From the NCBI GenBank assembly GCA_041685835.1, contig JAWLEX010000002.1:5615-69614 (forward strand): a stretch of DNA of 64,000 bases. The letters run 5' to 3'. Source of the DNA: JAIPEI01 sp041685835. GTDB lineage: Bacteria; Desulfobacterota; DSM-4660; Desulfatiglandales; HGW-15. Shown here piece after piece: positions 31,890 through 40,243 of this stretch (the first letter of the stretch is position 1; each line of letters starts with the position of its first letter). The notes under the pieces are model-generated. The model was not told the origin of the DNA and did not search any database. It was given only the letters and a program-made list of their open reading frames with translations. The position numbers and the translations under genes were made by a program.

Positions 31890-33160
31890 CTGTAGTTCGG
31901 CGTACCCGGGCGCGAGTCATGAAAAACGTTGTCCTGGTTTCGGCCGTCTTCTTGACGGTGCTTTGGGCCTGGGCGGGCCCAGGCCACCGATCGGCGGGGG
32001 CGGCCTCCTCAGGGGTAATCGAGGGACTCTCCCGCCTTGCAGGCGACGGAGCGGTCATGGCGATGGATGCCAAAGGCCGGATCCTGGCCTCACACCACCC
32101 GGACAAGCCGCTTGTTCCCGCATCGGTACTGAAGATAATCACAGCCGCGGTCGCCCTGGAGGAACTGGGGCCGGCCTATCGGTTCACCACCCTGTTCCGC
32201 TCGACCCCTCAAGGGGACCTGTTGGTCTCCGGCAGGGGTGACCCCTTTCTGGTATCCGAGGAACTCGACCGGATCGCAGAAGCGCTTCGGGCCCAGGGCC
32301 TGGTGCGGGTGCGCAATGTATTGCTCGACAACCGGTTTTTCGAGCCCGGCCTGGTGCTTCACGGCACGAACCGAAGCCTAAACCCATACGACGCCTACAA
32401 CGGTGCCCTGTGCGTCAACTTCAATACCGTTTACGTCCAGGTGGATGCCCGGGGACGCGTGCATTCGGGAGAACCTCAAACCCCTTTGACGGATATAGCG
32501 CGCCGCGCGGCACACCGGGGGGGCGTGAAGGGCAAGGCCCGCATCAACCTTTCCGCCAGCCCGGACCAGTGCCTTCGGTATGCCGGAGAACTCCTGAGGG
32601 CGTTTCTTCAAAGGAAGGGCGTCGAGGTGACCGGGGACATAAAGAAGTGCGAAGAGGACCCGGAGGTTTTTCCCCTCCTGTATGTCCATCAGTCCGCCCG
32701 GACCCTCGCTGATCTCCTGGAAGATGTGTTTAGGTACTCAAACAACTTCATGGCAAACCAGATCTTCCTGGCCCTGGGCGCCTCCCGTTTCGGACCCCCG
32801 GCTACGCCTGAAAAGGCGAGGCGGGTGATGACAGCGTTCATGAAAGACACCGGTATCGAAGATATCCATGTGGAAGAAGGCTCCGGCCTCAGCCGCAGAA
32901 CGCGCATCACCGCCGGGCAGATGATTAATGTCCTGGACCGGTTCCGTCCCTATCGAGACCTGCTCGGTTGCAAGGATGGGGTGTGCTCCAAGTCCGGCAC
33001 CCTTCACGACGTCAAGTCACTGGCCGGATACCTGCTGCCTGACGCCGGAGACCCCGTCTCTTTCGTTATCCTTCTGAACGGACCTGAGTACGGATACCCA
33101 AGCCGCGACCGGATTTTCACCCTTTTAAGGGACAATCTTCTTTCCGGGCCATCCGAGTGA
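31886..33160 (+). CDS. dacB: D-alanyl-D-alanine carboxypeptidase/endopeptidase (PBP4, peptidase S13)
   Basis: A 424-residue periplasmic penicillin-binding protein that trims or cleaves peptidoglycan cross-links. The N-terminus carries a signal peptide (MKNVVLVSAVFLTVLWAWAGPG from residue 12; ATG 31919 is an alternative start). The active-site triad is visible: PASVLKI (SxxK), VFRYSNNFMANQIF (SxN) and CSKSGTLHDVKS (KSG in place of KTG). Starts 4 bases inside the HD gene. Confidence 0.92.
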   Translation: MTVVRRTRARVMKNVVLVSAVFLTVLWAWAGPGHRSAGAASSGVIEGLSRLAGDGAVMAMDAKGRILASHHPDKPLVPASVLKIITAAVALEELGPAYRFTTLFRSTPQGDLLVSGRGDPFLVSEELDRIAEALRAQGLVRVRNVLLDNRFFEPGLVLHGTNRSLNPYDAYNGALCVNFNTVYVQVDARGRVHSGEPQTPLTDIARRAAHRGGVKGKARINLSASPDQCLRYAGELLRAFLQRKGVEVTGDIKKCEEDPEVFPLLYVHQSARTLADLLEDVFRYSNNFMANQIFLALGASRFGPPATPEKARRVMTAFMKDTGIEDIHVEEGSGLSRRTRITAGQMINVLDRFRPYRDLLGCKDGVCSKSGTLHDVKSLAGYLLPDAGDPVSFVILLNGPEYGYPSRDRIFTLLRDNLLSGPSE

Positions 33161-33248
33161 GCTTTGTGCAGGTGGAGATGAGGGTGAGGGCGAATGAGGC
33201 CTTCGGTCTCAAGCTGTTAAGCCGGCGATCGGCGTGATTTGCGGTTTT

Positions 33249-33290
33249 TTTGATATTCTTCTTCGTGCTCTTCTTGGTGAAAAAGTGATG
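33249..33290. repeat. CACGAAG-type intergenic repeat
   Basis: TTCTTCTTCGTGCTCTTC followed by TTGGTGAAAAAG, a degenerate two-unit copy in the reverse orientation. It lies in the 241-base gap between the PBP4-type gene and the AAA ATPase gene; the rest of the gap shows nothing I can name. Confidence 0.6.
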
Positions 33291-33401
33291 GAAGTCGACT
33301 GCCCTGATTGCGATTGTGCCGCACTGCTCAAACCATTGACAGACCCCGCCTTTTGCTCTAGGTTGTGCCGATCCCTTACTATCAAGGCATAGGAGCTCTG
33401 C

Positions 33402-34118
33402 ATGCATGTTCGCGGGATCACCTTTCTGAGCGAAGACTACCCGACCGACTCCTATTACCCATTCAACCTGGAAACCTTTCGCAGGACAAGGTCCCTGAAG
33501 CTGGAGACACCGGTCACCCTGTTCGCGGGGGAGAACGGCAGTGGCAAGTCCACGCTCCTTCGTGCCATTGCAAATCGTTGCGGCATACACATCTGGAAGA
33601 CCATCGAGACCAGCCGGTTCGAGATCAATCCCTACGAGCAACTGCTCTGGCGCTTTATCGACGTTGAGTGGACCGGCGACTACGTGTCCGGATCTTTTTT
33701 CTCTTCGGAGATGTTTTACGACTTCGCCCGGAACCTGGATGAATGGGCCGTATCCGACCCGGGGACATTGAGGTATTTTGGAGGAAAATCCCTCATGACC
33801 CAGTCTCACGGACAATCTCTCATGAGTTTTTTCGAGGCCCGTTATCGCATCAAGGGGCTTTATCTCATGGACGAGCCGGAGACGGCGCTTTCCCCCCGCA
33901 CCCAACTCGACCTGCTCAACCTGCTCGAAGAGACGGGCAAGGCCGGTCATGCACAGTTCATCGTGGCCACGCATTCTCCGATCCTTCTCGCCTGTTCCGG
34001 GGCGACCATATACAGCTTTGACCAGATTCCCATCGACGAGATTGCTTATGAGGATACGGAACACTACAGGGTATACCGCGACTTCATGAAAAAAATGGAG
34101 CGTAAACTGGCCCGGTGA
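33402..34118 (+). CDS. AAA-type ATPase related to ABC/SMC heads (AAA_21-like)
   Basis: A 238-residue single-domain ATPase. Walker A FAGENGSGKSTLLRAIA lies near residue 44. A signature-like GQSLMSFFEARY precedes Walker B LYLMDEPETALSP and the switch histidine ATHSPILLACSG. It resembles stand-alone predicted ATPases often annotated as AAA family or ABC-type. Some toxin and defence systems use similar heads, but no nuclease or partner gene adjoins it: the neighbours are PBP4 upstream and a methyltransferase on the other strand. It stands alone and its role is unknown. Confidence 0.85.
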   Translation: MHVRGITFLSEDYPTDSYYPFNLETFRRTRSLKLETPVTLFAGENGSGKSTLLRAIANRCGIHIWKTIETSRFEINPYEQLLWRFIDVEWTGDYVSGSFFSSEMFYDFARNLDEWAVSDPGTLRYFGGKSLMTQSHGQSLMSFFEARYRIKGLYLMDEPETALSPRTQLDLLNLLEETGKAGHAQFIVATHSPILLACSGATIYSFDQIPIDEIAYEDTEHYRVYRDFMKKMERKLAR

Positions 34119-34253
34119 GCCGCGGCCTGATTCCCGGTCCCGGTGCCCCCGTTGACGCCGTTGCACGAATCGTCACATGACCCGGCCGGGGCCTTGGCCG
34201 CTCAAGGGCGGTTCTTAGGGGTCTCCTTGAACTGCGGATCGGAGATTGAAGGG

Positions 34254-34913
34254 CTATTTTTTCCGGTAAAGCGCCAGGATTCCATGAAGGGCCCGGCCCG
34301 GAGTTAGAAGCTCGAACCCGGGTAAGCGAGGCTGAATATGTTCCAGGCCGTACACGGCAAAAACCGCCCCCGGCTTGGCCTTTCCAGCGATCAGTGCTGC
34401 GAATTCCTCCTGCATGGTGAGGTAGGTGTAGAACAGATCAAAGGCCTCGAAAGGGGTCCCGGTCTCCGCCTCGATTGTGTCGTGCAGGCGGTCATCCGTG
34501 GAATCGCCTGAAAAGAGCCGGACGTTTGCAGGAAGAGGGAGAAGGCCGAGGCGGGACAGTTCGGCCTCGAGCCCCTGTTTAAGCCCTGAATGGTCGTCAA
34601 GGATCCAGTCGTCCAGCTCTATGCCCACGGAGACGCGGGTCACGTATCCGAGAAGCAAGTTCACCCGGCCGTCCGCGCACCCCATATCCAGGAACCGCGT
34701 CTTTTCCGGGAAGAGTATGCGGTCGGCCACCAGCCGCTCCAGGCAGGGAAGCACCCGGCCCAGTTCACTGGAACGTCGAAAACCCAGGGCTCCCACATCT
34801 CCCACTTGTCGTTCATCACAGAACCGGGCCACCGCTTCCATGGCGCTCCACACATCGGGGGACGGGGCCCGGAGTCCCTGCGGTTCGTGGCACCCTTGTT
34901 TTTCCCTTAGCAC
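34254..34913 (-). CDS. Class I SAM-dependent methyltransferase-like protein
   Basis: A 219-residue cytosolic protein. RFLDMGCADGRVNLLLGY (near residue 75) is a motif I with the acidic GIELDDWILDD downstream (motif II), and LFSGDSTDD fits motif III. This is the Rossmann methyltransferase layout. The start is uncertain: GTG 34913 lies inside a short tandem repeat, and ATG 34841 would leave 195 residues. I do not recognise the substrate. It is monocistronic, convergent with the AAA ATPase gene. Confidence 0.65.
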   Translation of the reverse strand: MLREKQGCHEPQGLRAPSPDVWSAMEAVARFCDERQVGDVGALGFRRSSELGRVLPCLERLVADRILFPEKTRFLDMGCADGRVNLLLGYVTRVSVGIELDDWILDDHSGLKQGLEAELSRLGLLPLPANVRLFSGDSTDDRLHDTIEAETGTPFEAFDLFYTYLTMQEEFAALIAGKAKPGAVFAVYGLEHIQPRLPGFELLTPGRALHGILALYRKK

Positions 34914-34947
34914 CTCAACACCTCAACACCTGATCTCATCACCTAAC
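34912..34947. repeat. Short tandem repeat CTCAACAC, shared with 39470-39500
   Basis: CACCTCAACACCTCAACACC, then TGATCTCATCACCTAAC. The same order of words, CTCAACACCT then AATATCATCAC, recurs near 39472-39496 upstream of mraZ. It is a second dispersed short intergenic repeat, distinct from the CACGAAG family. Confidence 0.65.
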
Positions 34948-34973
34948 CGCCGGGGAGTGGTCATTGTTTTATC

Positions 34974-35525
34974 TTAACAGCTGATCAGTTCTCTCTTCAC
35001 CCTTTCCGCCAGGAGGAACAGGACATGGACCTCTTCTCCCTCGCTGTCCCGGAGACAAGAGAGGTGTTCCGAAGAAACGGAGTCAGTGACTCTATTGCAG
35101 AGGTAGTTGATGCAGATCACATGCCGGGCCGCAAGGACGCATCCGGAGGGGCCCAGGAAAAAACAGCCCGCCGGGTCGTAGCGCCGGTGTGGGAGCGGGC
35201 GTTCGAGCAGGAGGTTGATCAGGAGCATGACACCGCTGTATCGATCCTCTATGCCTTTTCCGCAGCAGGAACCGCCTTCATGCTGATCGCACTCACGGCA
35301 GATCTCTACGATCCCTGTCTTTTGCATCATGCGGTGGGAGGCACCGGCAGCCGCTTCAAACCGCTTAATGAGGCTGGAAATCTCAGGGTCCCCCGACAGC
35401 CGGGAACCTGCCTTGCAGTAAACCCGCTCGGCCCAGGCGATCTTTTCCTCTATGGGGCTGCCAAGGGAGATGTGCTTGACGGTCACGGGCCCGGGGCCTT
35501 GTGTCTTCGCGCATTGGAGGTTCAA
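34974..35525 (-). CDS. YkgJ-like cysteine cluster protein
   Basis: A 183-residue protein with a cysteine pattern like YkgJ/zinc- or iron-chelating proteins: CRECDQHEGGSCCGKG (near residue 76), then a CFFLGPSGCVLAARHVIC block and YLCNRV. The start is probably TTG 35525, overlapping the stop of the Lon-like gene (TTGA), or GTG 35486. The function is unknown; such clusters bind metals. Coupling to the Lon-like protease suggests joint expression. Confidence 0.7.
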   Translation of the reverse strand: MNLQCAKTQGPGPVTVKHISLGSPIEEKIAWAERVYCKAGSRLSGDPEISSLIKRFEAAAGASHRMMQKTGIVEICRECDQHEGGSCCGKGIEDRYSGVMLLINLLLERPLPHRRYDPAGCFFLGPSGCVLAARHVICINYLCNRVTDSVSSEHLSCLRDSEGEEVHVLFLLAERVKRELISC

Positions 35526-38035
35526 TTCAGGGCCTTATTTTTCCCACCGGTCTTTCGGCCCTTGGCTTTTTTCCCGCCTTTATCCTCTGTTTGTTCAGAG
35601 TTGCCGAATCGTTTCAGGCCTTCGGCAAGCCTTCGGAGCTTTTGGTCCGCCAGGTCGTTTATGCTGTTCTTGGTGTAAGTTCCGTCGGCCTTCATCTTGC
35701 CGGCCGGCTTGCCCGTGAGGATCTCTATGCCTTCGTCCACGGTCCCGACCGACCAGACGTGGAATTTACCCTGCGTAATCGCTTCCACCACGTCCTTCCT
35801 GAGCATCAGGTCCTTGACGTTGGCCTCGGGAATCAAGACGCCCTGCTTTCCGGTCAATCCGGTCATTCGGCAGCAGTCGAAAAACCCTTCGATTTTCATG
35901 TTCACACCGCCGATCGCCTGAATCTCTCCCTTCTGGTTTACGGATCCGGTCACGGCGATGTACTGCTTGAGAGGAACCCCGGTGAGGCTTGACAGGAGGG
36001 CATAGATCTCCGTGGATGAGGCGCTGTCCCCGTCCACACCGCCGTAAGACTGCTCGAAAGCGACACTGGCGCTCATGGTGAGTGGTTTTTCCTGTGCAAA
36101 CTTATGTCGGAGATAACCGCTGAGAATGAGGACTCCCTTGTTATGGGTCTTTCCTGAAAGGTCCGCTTCGCGCTCAATGTTGATGATCCCCGCACGTCCC
36201 ATGGACGTTGAAGCGGTGATCCGGTTCGGCTTGCCGAAGGTATAGTCCCCCATGTCGTAGACCGCCAGGCCGTTGACCTGCCCGACCTTCTCGCCATCCA
36301 CGTCGATCATGAGGGTTCCCCGATCGATCATCTCCTGGATCTTCTGCTCGATGAGGTTGGATCTATAGATTTTGGCCTCTATGGCCTTGTCTACATGTTC
36401 TCCCGTTATGCTGGAGGACCCGTCCAGTCCTGCCCAATAATCGGCCTCCCGTATCCGGTCCGCGATTTCCGGAAAGCTGGTGGATAGCTTTTCCTGGCGG
36501 CCGGTCATGCGTACGGCCTCCTCTACCATGGCTGCCACGCCGGTCCGGTGGACGGGCCTCAGGTTGTCTTCGTTCACCGTCATTCTGATGAATTCAGCGA
36601 ACTGATGAATGGATTTATCGGTTTTCTCCATGGAGGTATCAAAAGCGGCCCTGACCTTGAAGATTTTGGGGGTGTCCTCGTCGTACCGCAGAAGGAGGTA
36701 GTAGATGTAGTCCTCGGAGACGACGATCACCTTGGTGTCCATTTCCACCGGCTCAGGCTTGAGCCCCGTGGTCGTGAAGAGGTAGAAGGGGTCGTAGGTC
36801 TGGATTTCCATCCTTTCGGTCTTGAGCGCACGCTTGAGAGCCGGCCACACGCCCGGCTCGATCAGTGCGTCCATGAGGTTGATCACCAAGTACCCGCCGC
36901 TTGCCTTCACCAGGGACCCGGCGCGGATCCTGCTGAAGTCCGTCCGCCACAGGCCGCTTCTGTCCACCACCCGCTCAATGGAGCCGAAGAGGTTGCGGTA
37001 GGTGGGATAGGTCTCCACTATGACAGGCACGGACGACAACTCAGAGTTGTCCACCATCACGTTGACCCGGTAGGGCTGGAAAGGGTCCCCTTCGGGCATG
37101 GGGAAAGGGAGTCCCTGCATCTGGGCCTTGCCCTGGTCCTGAAAGATCTTTACGTTATCGGCCAGGTCTCCAAGCATGTCGTCCAGGAACTTTTGCACCT
37201 TGTCGCCTTCGTACTTCCGGCGGATAGGGGCCATGGACTCGTTGGCCAGCTTCGTGAACAGCATGTGGTCCGTCTTCTCAATGTTCTCCTGGACCTCCTT
37301 CTGGAGGTCCCGCAGTTCAAGGAAAATCTGGTCGATCTGCTCACGAAGCTCGGCCTGCTTTTTCTTCAGGGCCTCATACTCCTCCTGCGGGAAGCGTCCC
37401 TTTTCCACCAGTGCCTCGATCTGGTCGATGTGTGTGGGTTCCCCGTCCACCAGGGGAACCACTTCGGGCCGCTTGACCTCGCCCATCTGTATGTCCACCA
37501 GGGCGAACCCGTCTTCGCGGACCTTCTTGTCCAGGTCCTTGAAGAACCCCTTGCCCTTTTTTTCGTAGGCCTGCATGATTTCTTTCTTGCGGTTCAGGTA
37601 TTCCTGGCTTTCAAAGAGGGCGGGCACTTCCTTTTTGAGATGTTCCAGAAACTCGTGAATGTCCTTTTTGAACAAACTGCCTTTCCCTGCGGCAAACCGC
37701 AGTAGTATGGGGTTTTCAGGCGTCTTGAAGTTGTTGACGTAGCACAGGTCGTCCGGAATCCCGTCCTCATTCTGCTCGGCCATCTGCTCGAGGAGCTTTC
37801 GCACGGTGGACATCCGTCCGGTTCCGGCGATTCCTGTGACAAAGACGTTGTAACCCTGCTTGTGCATGCCCACGCCGAAGCGGAAGGCCTCGACCCCCCT
37901 GTCCTGGCCGATAATTTCCGTCAGCGGTTTAAGGTCGTCCGTGGTTTTATAGGTAAGGGATGCCGGATCCAGCCGCCACCTTAATTGCTCATCCGGCACT
38001 CTTTTGGGATCTGATTTCTTCTTCCCTGCCATCAA
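35522..38035 (-). CDS. Lon-like ATP-dependent protease with AAA_32 domain
   Basis: An 837-residue protein. The N-terminal half is an AAA_32-type region, with a Walker A-like GIAGTGRMSTVRKLLEQM near residue 70 that has Arg where most P-loops have Lys. A long coiled segment follows (about 200-290, rich in Glu, Gln and Lys), and the C-terminus is a Lon S16 protease domain. In that domain the catalytic serine is in GGVDGDSASSTE and the lysine region in the GGVNMKIEGFFDCC stretch. LonB/LonC-like proteins of this type act on misfolded or regulatory proteins. It heads an operon with the YkgJ-like gene and lies 120 bases from the Hsp20 gene, also minus strand, which fits protein quality control. Confidence 0.9.
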   Translation of the reverse strand: MMAGKKKSDPKRVPDEQLRWRLDPASLTYKTTDDLKPLTEIIGQDRGVEAFRFGVGMHKQGYNVFVTGIAGTGRMSTVRKLLEQMAEQNEDGIPDDLCYVNNFKTPENPILLRFAAGKGSLFKKDIHEFLEHLKKEVPALFESQEYLNRKKEIMQAYEKKGKGFFKDLDKKVREDGFALVDIQMGEVKRPEVVPLVDGEPTHIDQIEALVEKGRFPQEEYEALKKKQAELREQIDQIFLELRDLQKEVQENIEKTDHMLFTKLANESMAPIRRKYEGDKVQKFLDDMLGDLADNVKIFQDQGKAQMQGLPFPMPEGDPFQPYRVNVMVDNSELSSVPVIVETYPTYRNLFGSIERVVDRSGLWRTDFSRIRAGSLVKASGGYLVINLMDALIEPGVWPALKRALKTERMEIQTYDPFYLFTTTGLKPEPVEMDTKVIVVSEDYIYYLLLRYDEDTPKIFKVRAAFDTSMEKTDKSIHQFAEFIRMTVNEDNLRPVHRTGVAAMVEEAVRMTGRQEKLSTSFPEIADRIREADYWAGLDGSSSITGEHVDKAIEAKIYRSNLIEQKIQEMIDRGTLMIDVDGEKVGQVNGLAVYDMGDYTFGKPNRITASTSMGRAGIINIEREADLSGKTHNKGVLILSGYLRHKFAQEKPLTMSASVAFEQSYGGVDGDSASSTEIYALLSSLTGVPLKQYIAVTGSVNQKGEIQAIGGVNMKIEGFFDCCRMTGLTGKQGVLIPEANVKDLMLRKDVVEAITQGKFHVWSVGTVDEGIEILTGKPAGKMKADGTYTKNSINDLADQKLRRLAEGLKRFGNSEQTEDKGGKKAKGRKTGGKNKALN

Positions 38036-38154
38036 AGACCTCCTCGAGGGGTACGGCCGCGGCCGTCATGTGCAGCAAGGTGCCGCAATGCAGGATAATC
38101 CGGAAGTGGTAAAAGGGTGCGCAGTCCGTCCCGTTCGGGCCCCGCGTTGTACGA

Positions 38155-38601
38155 TCAGGCGATCCGGATCTCGATCTCCCGCGCGGATTCGGTTTTGCGC
38201 TTGGGCAGCATTACCTCCAGCACGCCGTCGTTGAAAGTAGCCTCAACCTCTTCCGGAACCACCCGGCAGGGCAGTCGCATGCTTCGTGAAAACGATCCAT
38301 AGCGGGTCTGGATACTCCGGCTCCGGTCGTTATCCTGAACTTGATTTCTCCGTACGGTTCCCTGCAGGGTGAGACGGTCTTCCGAGACTTGAACGGCAAG
38401 GTCCTGAGGGTCGATGTCCGGGGTTTTGGCCCTGAGCACGAGGGAGGGCCCTCGGTCTATGAGCTCAATGGAGTCGATCCCTCCGGCATGAGGGTGTGAG
38501 TGTTCCATTCCAAAGTCATCCCAGACCCGGGCGAACATGCGGCCCATGTCCCGTCTGAGACGGTTCATCTCTTCCGTTTTCCAGATGGTTAACTCTGCCA
38601 T
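38155..38601 (-). CDS. Small heat shock protein (Hsp20/alpha-crystallin)
   Basis: A 148-residue holdase chaperone. The start at 38601 has GGAGGAGG upstream; the frame's further 66 codons are not family sequence. The alpha-crystallin domain covers residues 45-140, ending with DGVLEVMLPKRK, the typical GVLxVxxPK motif. It probably shares stress functions with the Lon-like protease next to it. I could not identify a CIRCE or ROSE-type element in the 5' region. Confidence 0.92.
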   Translation of the reverse strand: MAELTIWKTEEMNRLRRDMGRMFARVWDDFGMEHSHPHAGGIDSIELIDRGPSLVLRAKTPDIDPQDLAVQVSEDRLTLQGTVRRNQVQDNDRSRSIQTRYGSFSRSMRLPCRVVPEEVEATFNDGVLEVMLPKRKTESAREIEIRIA

Positions 38602-38837
38602 GGTTCGACCTCCTCCGGATGACCGGGTTTCCCGTAGCCGCTGAAAAGGGCCTGTTGGAGTGCTTTCGGTCATCGGGACGTTAAGGCAATGACTGCCTTG
38701 TCCTTGTAATTCCCCTGGTTCGGGAAAGGCGTGCAAAGGACGCGGCTCGTCATTGCAACACCACATACCGATTTTAGAGAGTTGAAGGTTGCGAGGCAAG
38801 CCCTTTTACCGGCGGGCAAGGTGACTCTCAACCCGTT

Positions 38838-38878
38838 TTTGCACCACGAAGATCACGAAGAACACGAGGAATCAGCTG
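38838..38878. repeat. CACGAAGAN tandem repeat
   Basis: CACCACGAAGATCACGAAGA followed by ACACGAGGAATC: three 9-bp units in direct orientation between the Hsp20 gene and a small membrane protein gene. Confidence 0.75.
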
Positions 38879-38967
38879 TTGAGCCGGTGACCCCCTTACC
38901 CTGGACTTCCACGGACACGGGCGCGACCTTTACAAACGCCGGAAGCGGGGATAGAGTAGGAGGGTAT

Positions 38968-39330
38968 GTGACCGAAGCAGTCGGAAAGGATCCCGGTGCC
39001 CGCATGCGATTTCTGAGATACAGGAAGACAAACAATCGAGCAGTGCTGGGGTTTATCCTCCCTTTCCTGGCCATGGGCATGGCCTCGGTGCTCGTGCTCT
39101 GGGACCGCACCCACGGTCTGCCTGTTCCCGTATGGGTGCCGCTCCTCATCCTGGTTCCGCTGCTCCTGGTCGCGGGCCTGCTCCTGTCGATCAAGTCGAT
39201 TCCACTCATTCAGGAACTCGGAGACAAGGACTATGCCTATTCCGGGCTTGTCCTGAACGCGTTCCTGATCCTGTTCCTTATCGTCAGCATCCTGTACTAC
39301 ATCCTGCGGGTGGCTGATCATCGCCCCTGA
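38968..39330 (+). CDS. Small membrane protein, unknown function
   Basis: A 120-residue protein that I do not recognise. GTG 38968 follows AGGAGGG with a short spacer; ATG 39004 is the alternative. Three hydrophobic segments are visible: AVLGFILPFLAMGMASVLVL, VWVPLLILVPLLLVAGLLL and LVLNAFLILFLIVSILYYIL. A short polar link IKSIPLIQELGDKDYAYSG separates the last two. It is probably an inner-membrane protein. It stands alone between Hsp20 and the dcw cluster, on the plus strand. Confidence 0.6.
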   Translation: MTEAVGKDPGARMRFLRYRKTNNRAVLGFILPFLAMGMASVLVLWDRTHGLPVPVWVPLLILVPLLLVAGLLLSIKSIPLIQELGDKDYAYSGLVLNAFLILFLIVSILYYILRVADHRP

Positions 39331-39709
39331 CCTCGCCGTTCGTTGCCCTCCAAACGTACATGACCCACGGACCGGACCGGTCACCCCCGCGCATGAAAGG
39401 CCGTGAGCCTTGCCAGTGATCCGTGGCGGGGACTCACTGTCTTGTGGCGGTCTTGTCTTTTGTCCCTTCAACCCCTCAACACCTAATATCATCACTGCGC
39501 GGTGACATGGAGAGGCGAGCCAAGGTAAGCCCCGCTTTTTTTGAGGGTTTCAGCCGCAGCCCAAGGGGGAGGGAAGTAGACATCAACCCTGGAACGACCC
39601 ATATGTAGTGCTAAAAAACCATAGAAATACACTCTGTGGCGTGTATTTGCCGTTTCCTTTCTTCCCCGTTTCCAGGATCAAAGACGTGTTTTCTGATGTT
39701 ATTTTTTCC
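39331..39709. other. Intergenic region upstream of the dcw cluster
   Basis: About 380 bases with no supportable gene. It includes the CTCAACACCT repeat word near 39472-39496. It otherwise shows no recognisable RNA or terminator. The mraZ promoter and operator follow directly. Confidence 0.5.
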
Positions 39710-39738
39710 TTGACAGGCCGGGGGTTTATCGGTTAAAA
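39710..39738 (+). promoter_or_regulatory. Predicted promoter of the dcw cluster
   Basis: A perfect -35 hexamer TTGACA at 39710-39715 is followed after 17 bases by TTAAAA (39733-39738), a poor -10 match. Its end overlaps the first MraZ-type box, so MraZ binding would block it. Confidence 0.55.
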
Positions 39739-39775
39739 GTGTCACAAAGTGGAACTTAGTGTCATAAAGTGGTGC
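39736..39775 (+). promoter_or_regulatory. MraZ operator: four boxes with 10-bp period
   Basis: Four heptamers lie exactly 10 bases apart: AAAGTGT (39736-39742), AAAGTGG (39746-39752), TTAGTGT (39756-39762), AAAGTGG (39766-39772). This matches the AAAGTG(T/G)N3 repeat described for MraZ binding in Mollicutes, as I recall it. The array ends 9 bases before the mraZ start codon, so MraZ would repress its own operon. Confidence 0.75.
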
Positions 39776-39781
39776 ACCGGC

Positions 39782-40219
39782 ATGTTCAAAGGACGATCCC
39801 GACATACGCTGGACGAAAAGGGGCGGTTGGCCGTCCCTGCTCGATTCAAGGATGCCCTGCAGAATAAGGGTAATGACGTCCTGGTGCTCACGAACCATGA
39901 TTGTTGCCTCTGGGCCTTTGCTCTCGACGACTGGCGCGCCATCGAAGAGAAAGCTGCTAATCTATCACTTTTCAACCACGCCGCCAACCGCTATCTCCGC
40001 TACTTTATCTCCGGAGCACAGGAATGTCCAATCAAACAGGGCCGCATCACAATTCCCCCGGACCTGAGGGATATCGCCGGGCTGACAAAGGAAGTGGTCC
40101 TCGTCGGTGAGCTGAAGATCTTTGAAATCTGGGACCGGGAGCAATGGGAAGACGAGTTCGAAAAGGCGAGACAGAGCTTCGCCCAGGACAGTCAAATCCT
40201 CTCGGAGTTGGGCATCTAA
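39782..40219 (+). CDS. mraZ: Transcriptional regulator MraZ
   Basis: A 145-residue DNA-binding protein of the AbrB/SpoVT double-barrel type that represses the dcw cluster. The start at 39782 (MFKGRSRHTLDEKGRLAVPARF) fits the family; the 11 codons before it read through the operator. The second repeat of the fold is QGRITIPPDLRDIAGLTKEVVLVG. First gene of the cluster. Confidence 0.95.
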   Translation: MFKGRSRHTLDEKGRLAVPARFKDALQNKGNDVLVLTNHDCCLWAFALDDWRAIEEKAANLSLFNHAANRYLRYFISGAQECPIKQGRITIPPDLRDIAGLTKEVVLVGELKIFEIWDREQWEDEFEKARQSFAQDSQILSELGI

Positions 40220-40243
40220 AGGTGCATCTAGAGGTGGTCCCCG

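Noticed and set aside
33402..34118. AAA ATPase as part of a defence system
   Set aside because: No nuclease, toxin or reverse transcriptase partner is adjacent; the neighbours are PBP4 and a methyltransferase on the other strand.
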